Below are positions 15,738-22,476 of a DNA stretch of 39,105 nucleotides, one piece after another. Source of the DNA: Methylotenera sp. Its GTDB lineage: Bacteria > Pseudomonadota > Gammaproteobacteria > Burkholderiales > Methylophilaceae. The notes under the pieces were generated by a model. That model was not told where the DNA came from and made no database searches. It was given only the letters and a program-made list of their open reading frames with translations. Every line of letters starts with the position of its first letter. Within the stretch, counting starts at the first letter, position 1. A program made the translations under genes and the position numbers. Location of the stretch: contig JAQTXW010000020.1 in the NCBI GenBank assembly GCA_028688575.1, forward strand, positions 1 through 39,105, written 5' to 3'.

Positions 15738-17793
15738 GATCTTGGCTTTCTATATTACGTGGTGACAAAACGGGGGCACCGTTGCGCGCACGCTCAAGTT
15801 TCACCCATGCCTCTATCAGACACGCGACACTCCAGGCCTGCATAGGTGCACCACGTGGCGTATGCGGATAATCACCATCAAATATCTCTGAAATAGTGCC
15901 CAAACCTGCTTCCATCAAGTGATTTCTGATTTCATCAAGACGTGAGAGCGCCAACGCCGCATCATTGCTAACTTTAAACTCGGCTAAAGCAAAATGCGGC
16001 AGCAACCAAGCCCAGACCGTGCCTTGATGATAAGCGCCATCCCGCGCCAGAACACCGCCTGTATAGCGAGGTTGATAATCCGCATCTTCAGGGGACAAGG
16101 TACGCAAACCATAGGGGGTCAGCAAATGTTTAGCGACCTCTTTCACAATGCGTGCCTGCACTCTTTTTTCTAATGGGGAGTACCGTAAACTGACAGCAAA
16201 TATCTGGTTGGGGCGTATGCGCTCACAGTGATGCTTGGTGCCGTCTTCTGCCTGAACATCCAGCACATCATACAGCCCACCCTGTGGCTTAATGAAGCGA
16301 ATAAAACTCGCCTTAACCTTTGCAGCAAGTGCTGCATAAGGTGTATTTTCTTTTTTCATTAAATCACTAAAGTTCTCCATACATTTCAGCGCGTTATACC
16401 ACAAGGCATTGACTTCAACCGCCTTGCCTCGGCGTGGCGTCACCACCCAATCACCGACCTTAGCATCCATCCAGGTCAGTTGCAGGCCCTGCTCCCCTGC
16501 CATCAGCAAACCATCCTTGATATCCATTTGTATACCATAGCGCGTGCCCTTGGTGTACCAGTCAATAATCTCCTGCAATGTGGAATAAACTGCTTTTAAG
16601 CTGGCAATGTCATTGCTGGCAGATAAATATGAGCGCCATGCTTCGATATACCATAGTGCGGCGTCCACTGTGTTGTATTGAGGTGTTTGATTGCTTTCAG
16701 GAAAAGTATTGGGCAACATGCCCTGATTAACAAAATGTGCAAAAGTACTTAAAATATTATGCGCGGAAGAAAAACGACCCGTTTTAAGCGTTAGCCCAGG
16801 TAGCGCGATCATGGAGTCCCGGCCCCAATCACTAAACCAAGGGTAACCCGCAATGATAGATTCTCCATATGGAAAGTCATCCAATGGTCTATCAATAATA
16901 AAATTATCTGCCGACAGCAATAACTGCCTAATCCAGCAAGGTGTTTCACAAAGCTCAGGGATTAACATCCCTGCGCGCGTTAGCTGCGCAATATCATGCG
17001 CCTGTCTGCGACGCATAGATTCTGTGATATACGGTGAAGCATCTTCATCCAGTGAAACTACAAGGCCACTCCACTCGTTCCACACCTGCATATTGAAACT
17101 TGCCACGCACAGGTGAGCATCTCTATCTGCCAATCCGCGCTCTGTTTCAATTGCAAGTGCAAAATCCTCTATCCAATCATGACGGCTGCGCAATTTGCCT
17201 GCGTTGGTTTTAAAATGCAGCCTAGCCTGCCCGTGTTGCTGCACGGTGAGATGCGTTTCATCGCCTTCAATTACAGGGTTGAAATGCCACATACTCGACT
17301 CACCATGATGGTCACGCTGATTCACTAATAAATTAACCGATAGCGCAATGGGGCGATCAACTTGATTGACTAAACGCCAGGCAATATAAGTTGTGTTCTT
17401 ACCATGCTCCATCCATATCGTTTGCTCTACAATCAAATCGCCAATCACATAACGCCACACTGGCACACTGCCATCCAGTCGAAAAGAAGCCATGTGCACA
17501 TACCCTTGTGGCTCAATTGCGCCGCTACCCCAATGATTGCTGAATAATGGGTAAGATTGATTGCTATCATGTAAAGTGGCATCTGCCTTGGCAAAAACTA
17601 AATGACGTCCGAGTGGCGGCTTGGTCGGTGCGATCAGCAAACCGTGATATCGTCGCGTTAAAGATTGGGCTATCGTGCCAGCGGCATAACCGCCAAGTCC
17701 ATTAGCCAACCACCATTCTCGACTAGAGGACTGTACATAATCATTACAGAGATCACGTTCAAAATGCACTACATCAGGCAACTTTGCTTTCAT
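15724..17793 (-). CDS. Amylo-alpha-1,6-glucosidase (GH133 glycogen debranching enzyme)
   Basis: A 689-residue cytoplasmic enzyme of the archaeal/bacterial debranching type. The N-terminal domain has EWWLANGLGGYAAGTIAQSL and RRYHGLLIA, the hallmark of this family. The (alpha/alpha)6 catalytic domain shows YPWFSDWGRDSMIALPGLTL, LPNTFPESNQTPQYNTVDAA and LTWMDAKVGDWVVTPR, which hold the conserved acidic residues. GAYHQGTVWAWLLPHFALAE closes the barrel. It removes alpha-1,6-linked glucose stubs from glycogen. It is followed, with a 14-base overlap, by the glucosidase gene, so the pair would release glucose from storage or osmotic glucans. An ECF-type promoter lies 120 bases upstream, divergent from that of the NPCAAK operon. 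Confidence 0.94.
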   Translation of the reverse strand: MKAKLPDVVHFERDLCNDYVQSSSREWWLANGLGGYAAGTIAQSLTRRYHGLLIAPTKPPLGRHLVFAKADATLHDSNQSYPLFSNHWGSGAIEPQGYVHMASFRLDGSVPVWRYVIGDLIVEQTIWMEHGKNTTYIAWRLVNQVDRPIALSVNLLVNQRDHHGESSMWHFNPVIEGDETHLTVQQHGQARLHFKTNAGKLRSRHDWIEDFALAIETERGLADRDAHLCVASFNMQVWNEWSGLVVSLDEDASPYITESMRRRQAHDIAQLTRAGMLIPELCETPCWIRQLLLSADNFIIDRPLDDFPYGESIIAGYPWFSDWGRDSMIALPGLTLKTGRFSSAHNILSTFAHFVNQGMLPNTFPESNQTPQYNTVDAALWYIEAWRSYLSASNDIASLKAVYSTLQEIIDWYTKGTRYGIQMDIKDGLLMAGEQGLQLTWMDAKVGDWVVTPRRGKAVEVNALWYNALKCMENFSDLMKKENTPYAALAAKVKASFIRFIKPQGGLYDVLDVQAEDGTKHHCERIRPNQIFAVSLRYSPLEKRVQARIVKEVAKHLLTPYGLRTLSPEDADYQPRYTGGVLARDGAYHQGTVWAWLLPHFALAEFKVSNDAALALSRLDEIRNHLMEAGLGTISEIFDGDYPHTPRGAPMQAWSVACLIEAWVKLERARNGAPVLSPRNIESQDHETS

Positions 17794-17912
17794 TTGAAAC
17801 TCCTATGTATAATGATTTTTTTGCACTTACCTAGGCCAAAGGTCGCTTTGCTATATTAACCCTAAAGGGTGGTTAATAAATTAAATTTTAATATCACCCA
17901 TCCTTACGTTTG

Positions 17913-17941
17913 TTAGACGAAGTAGCGCTTGATTCTTTACA
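17913..17941 (-). promoter_or_regulatory. ECF-sigma-type promoter for the debranching enzyme-glucosidase operon
   Basis: On the minus strand TGTAAA (17936-17941) and CGTCTAA (17913-17919) are separated by exactly 16 bases. Only the last -35 base differs from the other sites. It lies 120 bases upstream of the debranching enzyme start and back-to-back with the NPCAAK operon promoter. Use by the same ECF sigma factor is inferred. Confidence 0.62.
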
Positions 17942-17976
17942 GAAACAATACCGATCATAAAAATGAAGAAACATAA

Positions 17977-18005
17977 TGTAAGGTTCCATTCAATCTGACG
18001 TCTAA
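17977..18005 (+). promoter_or_regulatory. ECF-sigma-type promoter for the NPCAAK peptide operon
   Basis: TGTAAG (17977-17982) and CGTCTAA (17999-18005) are 16 bases apart. The extended contexts TGTAAGGTTCC and GACGTCTAA closely match those before the NPCAAK cytochrome gene on the opposite strand. Transcription would begin near 18012, about 60 bases before the start codon. Confidence 0.75.
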
Positions 18006-18012
18006 TGCGCAA

Positions 18013-18037
18013 CATCATTGAAATTTCTTCAATGATG
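18013..18037 (+). promoter_or_regulatory. 5' leader hairpin of the NPCAAK transcript
   Basis: CATCATTGAA pairs perfectly with TTCAATGATG over a five-base loop (10-bp stem). It lies right where the ECF-type promoter would start the transcript, so the RNA would begin with a hairpin. This may stabilise the message or be a control element. A T-rich stretch follows, so premature termination cannot be excluded. Confidence 0.5.
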
Positions 18038-18073
18038 CTTTATTTATCTAAATGTTGACTTACGGAGTCTAAA

Positions 18074-18346
18074 ATGAAATTAAAATCGATCGCAAAAACC
18101 TTACTATCTGCTGGCACTATGGTCATGGCCGTTACTGGCACTGTTGTTGCAGCCACCTGTGGTGCAAACCCATGTGCAGCTAAACACAAGCATCATCAAC
18201 ACAACCCATGCGCGGCTAAAAATCCATGTGCAGCTAATCCATGTGCAGCAAAAAATCCATGTGCAGCTAATCCATGCACTGCAAACCCTTGTGCCGCCAA
18301 AAACCCATGCGCAGCTAAGAACCCATGTGCTGCTAAGCGCCGCTAA
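18074..18346 (+). CDS. Secreted Cys-repeat peptide (NPCAAK repeats)
   Basis: A 90-residue protein. Residues 1-27 form a Sec signal peptide (MKLKSIAKTLLSAGTMVMAV, cleavage near VVAA before TCG). The mature part has ten cysteines in about 63 residues: one in TCGA and nine in NPC units (mostly NPCAAK or NPCAA). A His-rich spacer HKHHQH lies after the first unit, and the end is basic (KRR). There is no other domain. The Cys/His content suggests binding of soft metals or a thiol buffer in the periplasm, or a precursor for modified cysteines. The start has GGAG six bases upstream. The stop codon touches the ATG of the DUF6969-like gene, and an ECF-type promoter precedes it. I do not know a characterised homologue. 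Confidence 0.85.
   Translation: MKLKSIAKTLLSAGTMVMAVTGTVVAATCGANPCAAKHKHHQHNPCAAKNPCAANPCAAKNPCAANPCTANPCAAKNPCAAKNPCAAKRR
18167..18337 (+). repeat. NPC-unit coding repeats in the secreted peptide gene
   Basis: Nine in-frame units of 15 or 18 bases encode NPCAA or NPCAAK (one NPCTA), with an 18-base His-rich insert after the first. Codons vary between units (for example CCATGTGCAGCT, CCATGCGCAGCT, CCTTGTGCCGCC), so the array is not a fresh expansion and the peptide seems to be kept by selection. The same unit recurs in the cytochrome gene at 20199-20783. Confidence 0.9.
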
Positions 18347-19165
18347 ATGACTGCGGGACACTCTCCGCGCACTAACGGATTGAAATTAATCAAACCTGCA
18401 ACTTCCCCCGTCGCCCCTCTCACGGCGGGGGAAGTTGCAATTCCCGACCTTACCACGCTACCGTTGCAACAATTGCTTGCAATGCGTAAGGCAGGAGATG
18501 AGGTTTTAACCTGTTACCGTGTACTCAAAAAATCAGGGCTAAATCTGGTAGGTGAAGTATTGCGTGACAGCCTCAATGCAGGCCAAACATTCTACGAACT
18601 TGAGCATTACCCTCCAGATGATGTGTATGACGAAGACAGCCATGCCCAATACTATTACCACGCCCATCGCAGCGAAGTAGGCGAACATGGGCATTTCCAC
18701 ACATTTCTGCGTCCCAAAGGTATGCCTGCAGGTGTCGCACCTATCAAATACACAGCCACTGACCCATGGCCAGAAGGTGACCAGGCACTTTCACACCTGA
18801 TTGCCATTGCCATGGATGCCTATGGCTACCCAACCGGCCTGTTTACTGTGAACCGCTGGGTGACCGCCGAAGCCTGGTATCCAGCCGACCAAGTCATCCG
18901 CATGCTGGATCACTTTATCATTGACCACGCCTTTCCATCCTGGCCTGTGAATCGCTGGATAAGCGCCATGTTTGTGTTATATCGCCCGCATATCGAAGCC
19001 CTGCTTCTACAGCGAGACCGCATTATCTGGCAATGGGCAAAACAACATCCTGGACAAGATGTATTTGAAGACCGCACACTTGACCTCACCAGTCATATTG
19101 CAATCGATGTGGATGACATGGTCGCAGCACTTGACCGCCTGATAACACTCAAGCGCAATGCATAG
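18347..19165 (+). CDS. DUF6969-like His-rich protein
   Basis: A 272-residue soluble protein without signal peptide. From about residue 40 it matches what I recall as the DUF6969 family: LLAMRKAGDEVLTCYRVLKK, GQTFYELEHYPPDDVYD, HAQYYYHAH, GEHGHFHTFLRPKGMPAGV and FPSWPVNRWISAMFVLYRPH. The cluster H105, H107, H114, H116 and H118 could bind a metal. The first 40 residues look non-conserved and contain a strong hairpin, so the true start could be M46 at 18482. As drawn, the ATG directly follows the stop of the NPCAAK peptide gene (TAAATG), which implies coupling. The EamA gene overlaps its end by eight bases. Function unknown; it may act on or with the peptide. Confidence 0.78.
   Translation: MTAGHSPRTNGLKLIKPATSPVAPLTAGEVAIPDLTTLPLQQLLAMRKAGDEVLTCYRVLKKSGLNLVGEVLRDSLNAGQTFYELEHYPPDDVYDEDSHAQYYYHAHRSEVGEHGHFHTFLRPKGMPAGVAPIKYTATDPWPEGDQALSHLIAIAMDAYGYPTGLFTVNRWVTAEAWYPADQVIRMLDHFIIDHAFPSWPVNRWISAMFVLYRPHIEALLLQRDRIIWQWAKQHPGQDVFEDRTLDLTSHIAIDVDDMVAALDRLITLKRNA
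18397..18439 (+). promoter_or_regulatory. Strong hairpin inside the start of the DUF6969-like gene
   Basis: A perfect 14-bp GC-rich stem (TGCAACTTCCCCCG with CGGGGGAAGTTGCA) over a 15-base loop lies about 50 bases after the NPCAAK stop codon. There is no T-run after it, so it is not a standard terminator. In RNA it could protect the 3' end of the peptide message or slow ribosomes, giving more peptide than DUF6969 protein. Confidence 0.6.
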
Positions 19166-20033
19166 CAGCCTGCATAGGCAGAAGCGGCTAATCTGGCTTA
19201 CCTTGCTGGCGCTTACCGCCTTTGCTGCCAACTCACTTCTTTGCAGAATGGCGCTGGCTAACGCCTCCATTGATGCGGCCAGTTTCTCCATGATTAGGCT
19301 ATTGTCTGGTGCAATCATCTTATGGCTGATTGTAGTGATAACTCAAAAAGACACGCGCCTCGTGCACGCAGGCAACTGGCAATCTGCCTTTTTTTTGTTT
19401 TTATACGTCACTGGATTTTCGTTTGCCTATATCCATCTGAATACAGGTATAGGTGCGCTCATTCTATTTGGCGCGGTGCAAGCCAGCATGCTTATAAAAG
19501 CAATCATTTCAGGAGAGCGCCCCAATACTTTAGAATGGCTAGGCTTAGTATTAGCGCTTACTGGGTTAACTTATCTTGTCATGCCAGGTTTGACTGCCCC
19601 ACCCCTATTGGCTTCCATGCTGATGTCAGTTGCAGGTGTTGCATGGGGATTTTACTCATTACAGGGGCGCAATAATAGCGCGCCATTGGCAGCAACCGCT
19701 GGCAACTTTATACGCGCCACCCCACTGGCTGCGCTGGTTCTTTTACTGTCATTCCAACACATTGAGCTTACCTATAAAGGCGCAATACTGGCAATTGCCT
19801 CTGGCAGCATCGCTTCTGGCGTAGCTTATGCAGTCTGGTACGCTGCATTACGTGAATTAACCGCCACACGTGCTGCCACATTACAATTAATGGTGCCTGT
19901 CATGGCGGCCATTGGTGGTGTGATATTTTTGTCTGAATCCATTACAACACGTTTAGTGATCGCAAGCAGCATGATCTTGGGCGGTGTGGCAATGGTAATT
20001 CTTGGTCGCAAGAACCATGTACAACACCCGTAA
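19158..20033 (+). CDS. EamA/DMT-family membrane transporter
   Basis: A 291-residue protein with ten predicted membrane helices in two repeated EamA halves (the second begins near VAWGFYSLQGRNNSAPLAAT). LTLLALTAFAANSLLCRMAL and SFSMIRLLSGAIILWLIVV are the usual DMT first helices. SGVAYAVWYAALRELTATRAATLQLMVPV and the end LGGVAMVILGRKN are typical of the drug/metabolite exporter family. The start overlaps the DUF6969-like gene by eight bases, making it the third gene of the NPCAAK operon. It probably exports a small molecule across the inner membrane. The substrate is unknown, and a link to peptide maturation or metal/thiol export is only suggested by context. Confidence 0.9.
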   Translation: MHSSLHRQKRLIWLTLLALTAFAANSLLCRMALANASIDAASFSMIRLLSGAIILWLIVVITQKDTRLVHAGNWQSAFFLFLYVTGFSFAYIHLNTGIGALILFGAVQASMLIKAIISGERPNTLEWLGLVLALTGLTYLVMPGLTAPPLLASMLMSVAGVAWGFYSLQGRNNSAPLAATAGNFIRATPLAALVLLLSFQHIELTYKGAILAIASGSIASGVAYAVWYAALRELTATRAATLQLMVPVMAAIGGVIFLSESITTRLVIASSMILGGVAMVILGRKNHVQHP

Positions 20034-20122
20034 ATTTGCACAAAAAATCCATAAAACTATGCTTTACTGCCAGTGCCAACCCCAAGTCCCAATGGTAAAA
20101 CCAGGTTTGTTAAATCCAGGTT

Positions 20123-20152
20123 AAAAAAATACCCCGCTATTTTAGCGGGGTA
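20123..20152 (-). terminator. Intrinsic terminator of the NPCAAK cytochrome gene
   Basis: TACCCCGCTA and TAGCGGGGTA form a perfect 10-bp stem with a three-base loop. Read on the minus strand the stem is followed at once by seven T residues, the classic intrinsic terminator layout. It lies 44 bases beyond the cytochrome stop codon. Confidence 0.88.
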
Positions 20153-20195
20153 ATGCTGATACAACCTGATAGATAAGCCTGCTAAAAAGCAAAGA

Positions 20196-20924
20196 TTATC
20201 TGGCCGCACATGGGTTTCTAGCACCGCATGGATTTTTCGCACCGCATGGATTTTTCGCAGCACATGGATTCTTAGCGGCACATGGGTTAGGTTTATAAGT
20301 CTTCTGTACCTTTGCCGTATAGGCTGTCAATGCCGCTAGCTCTTTAGAATCCCATTTAAGTGGTTTTGACTCCATAGGCACCACTAAGCAGAACTGCACC
20401 ATTTCATCCAAATGAACAGTTTTAATATTTGAGCTATCAACCGCCATTTGCACCCGATGTGGATATGGCTGAGCAAAGCTTGGTTGATACATATTATTGC
20501 CTTGATGGCAGGTGTAGCAAGACACCCCATTGGTGCTTAATTTTGGATCTTTAAATAAGGCTTCGCCATACTTTTCCAACTCAGCTTTATTACCTTTGTA
20601 GGGCTTGTAGCCTGCTGGGCGAGTCACAAGTTTAGAGTCAACGTGCTTAGCGGCACATGGGTTAGCCGCGCAAGGATTAGCGGCACAAGGATTTTTTGCG
20701 CCACATCGATGCTTGGCAGCACATGGGTTTTTTGCCGCACACGGATTCTTAGCGGCACATGGGTTTTTAGCAGCACATGGGTTAGCCGATACATTGGATC
20801 TTGAACGTGAAGCACATGGACTGCAAGGGGCAGCCCAAGCAAACATGGACAAGCCTAAACTTGCTGTTAGCAGCCCGCTAGATAATAGTGCTGCCGATGA
20901 CTTTTTAAACTTAAAGTGACTCAT
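20196..20924 (-). CDS. c-type cytochrome with NPCAAK repeats at both ends
   Basis: A 242-residue periplasmic protein. Residues 1-32 form a Sec signal peptide (SGLLTASLGLSMFAWAA). Residues 34-83 are Cys-rich: PCSPC, then NPCAAK repeats with one HRCGAK. Residues 95-208 are a cytochrome c domain with CYTCH at 136-140 as the haem-binding site; M175 or M184 (EMVQFCLVVPM) are candidate distal ligands. Residues 213-242 are five more NPC units. Cytochromes of this type carry electrons in the periplasm; the doubled Cys arms are unusual. The arms match the peptide at 18074, and both genes have near-identical ECF-type promoters. The start has AAGGAG ten bases upstream, and an intrinsic terminator follows. 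Confidence 0.86.
   Translation of the reverse strand: MSHFKFKKSSAALLSSGLLTASLGLSMFAWAAPCSPCASRSRSNVSANPCAAKNPCAAKNPCAAKNPCAAKHRCGAKNPCAANPCAANPCAAKHVDSKLVTRPAGYKPYKGNKAELEKYGEALFKDPKLSTNGVSCYTCHQGNNMYQPSFAQPYPHRVQMAVDSSNIKTVHLDEMVQFCLVVPMESKPLKWDSKELAALTAYTAKVQKTYKPNPCAAKNPCAAKNPCGAKNPCGARNPCAAR
20199..20288 (-). repeat. C-terminal NPC-unit coding repeats of the cytochrome
   Basis: Five consecutive 18-base units encode NPCAAK, NPCAAK, NPCGAK, NPCGAR and NPCAAR up to the stop codon. With the N-terminal array they bracket the haem domain. Confidence 0.9.
20676..20783 (-). repeat. N-terminal NPC-unit coding repeats of the cytochrome
   Basis: Seven NPC units and one HRCGAK unit of 15 or 18 bases directly follow the signal peptide and a short PCSPC segment. 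They share unit sequence and codons with the peptide gene at 18167-18337, which suggests a common origin by duplication or recombination. Confidence 0.9.
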
Positions 20925-20983
20925 GGTTATTTTACTCCTTGTCGTATCGTTTAATGATGCAATAGCGCATAGTGTTACGACAG

Positions 20984-21012
20984 TTAGACGTCAAAAACGC
21001 GGAACCCTTACA
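20984..21012 (-). promoter_or_regulatory. ECF-sigma-type promoter for the NPCAAK cytochrome
   Basis: On the minus strand TGTAAG (21007-21012) and CGTCTAA (20984-20990) are 16 bases apart. The contexts TGTAAGGGTTCC and GACGTCTAA closely match the promoter of the NPCAAK peptide operon. The -10 lies 60 bases upstream of the cytochrome start codon. Confidence 0.75.
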
Positions 21013-21159
21013 CTTTATTTAAAAAATGATGACTGAATTTTATGTAAGCGGTATAAGTCAGTCATTTGAATCAGGCCTCTACCTCAAGTAGTGCCCAAAC
21101 CGCTGAGAGATAGTCGATGTGAAAGCGCGGCACGGATGCCGTATTTGCTTAGGTTTAAA

Positions 21160-22476
21160 TTATGTCGGAACCTTATTAGCAGACATACTATGTTCTGCCA
21201 GCGTTGCATAAAGTGGTTTACTAAACAATCTTGAAATAATAGACGCAATCATTGCAACTGCCATTAAACTGGTGATCATTTCGTGGCCATCGATCATTTC
21301 CATGACGATAATAAATGAAGTAAGCGGTGCCTGCGTTGCTGCAGCTAAAAAACCAGCCATACAAAGTGCGTAAATTGCCGTGGCAAGATGACTGCTAAAT
21401 AACGGTAGTAAATCATTGCCGATGCCCGCTCCAATAGAAAGTGATGGTGAAAAAATACCACCTGGAACACCGCTGAGATATGAAAAAATTGTCGCTAAGT
21501 ATTTAATGGGGGCATACTGCCAGGTTTCTGCCATATCGCCATTGAGCATTTCTTGTGTCGCAATATAACCAGAACCATGTGCCGCTCCCCCACTTATGGC
21601 TCCGAGCGATGCCACCATCAAGCCACAAAACGCTGCCCACCATAATGGATGCAATCTTCTTAACGCGCCAAGGCGGCCACTTAAACGCCCTGAAGATTCT
21701 ATTAATGTACGGCTAAAAATACCGCCAAAAACACCGCATACCACACCACACACGAGTACCGGGATAATAATTTCTCGATTAATAATGCCTACAGATAAAT
21801 TACCAAAGTAAGTGTAATTACCCTGCAAAGAAATTGAAACCAATCCTGATAAAACAATCGCAGTAATAATAATGCCATTGGTTTTTTGTTCAAATTTACG
21901 ACTGAGTTCTTCAATTGCAAATATAATGCCTGCCAATGGCGTATTGAACGCAGCTGAAATCCCTGCAGCGCCACCCGCTAATATTAAATGTCTGGCGCTG
22001 ACAGAAAACCCTGCTGGTAAAAAGCGTCTGAATGCATGCATGATGCTGGCGCCAATTTGCACAGACGGCCCTTCACGCCCTGTAGAAAATCCCCCTGCAA
22101 GCGCACCTGCCCCTAACACTATTTTTGCGATTGCAACTTTAAGAGAAATAAGGCCAGTAGGCACATGGTCATGCGTATTCAACGCCGCAATGGTTTGAGG
22201 AATGCCACTGCCGCTGGCGCTTGCAAACCAGCGTCTAGTAACCCAAACAATCAACACTCCCGTCAGGGGTGTTAATATGAACGGTAGCCACCCGTATGAC
22301 TTATGCAGGCTAAAAAACAGGGCATTGGCGTACTCAGCTAGCCATGTAAAAAGCACAATCACAAAACCAGTCGTTGCGGCAGCCAGCCAAACAAAGAGTC
22401 TACCTCGCCATGCGTCAAAATCTGCCAGTTTGGCAGTATCAATTGCAGTGAGTAGCTCCTGCTTGGAAAACATCAA
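21160..22476 (-). CDS. ClC-family chloride channel or H+/Cl- antiporter
   Basis: A 438-residue membrane protein with the three ClC signature segments: GSGIPQ, GREGPSVQIGASIM and GVPGGIFSPSLSIGAGIGND, which line the anion-selective pore. The Glu in GREGP is the gating glutamate, so proton-coupled exchange is likely, although the assignment to channel or exchanger is not certain. It lacks C-terminal CBS domains, as is normal for bacterial members. It lies alone between the cytochrome gene and a MITE copy and is probably transcribed by itself. Length is normal. Confidence 0.95.
   Translation of the reverse strand: MMFSKQELLTAIDTAKLADFDAWRGRLFVWLAAATTGFVIVLFTWLAEYANALFFSLHKSYGWLPFILTPLTGVLIVWVTRRWFASASGSGIPQTIAALNTHDHVPTGLISLKVAIAKIVLGAGALAGGFSTGREGPSVQIGASIMHAFRRFLPAGFSVSARHLILAGGAAGISAAFNTPLAGIIFAIEELSRKFEQKTNGIIITAIVLSGLVSISLQGNYTYFGNLSVGIINREIIIPVLVCGVVCGVFGGIFSRTLIESSGRLSGRLGALRRLHPLWWAAFCGLMVASLGAISGGAAHGSGYIATQEMLNGDMAETWQYAPIKYLATIFSYLSGVPGGIFSPSLSIGAGIGNDLLPLFSSHLATAIYALCMAGFLAAATQAPLTSFIIVMEMIDGHEMITSLMAVAMIASIISRLFSKPLYATLAEHSMSANKVPT

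Noticed and set aside
18167-18337. Possible CRISPR array or non-coding tandem repeat
   Set aside because: Units are 15 or 18 bases, have no unique spacers and keep an exact reading frame within a signal-peptide gene, so they are coding repeats.
18104-18361. Minus-strand frame opposite the NPCAAK peptide gene
   Set aside because: It is an open frame only because the repeat has few stop codons in the antisense direction. The plus-strand frame has a signal peptide, ribosome-binding site and promoter.
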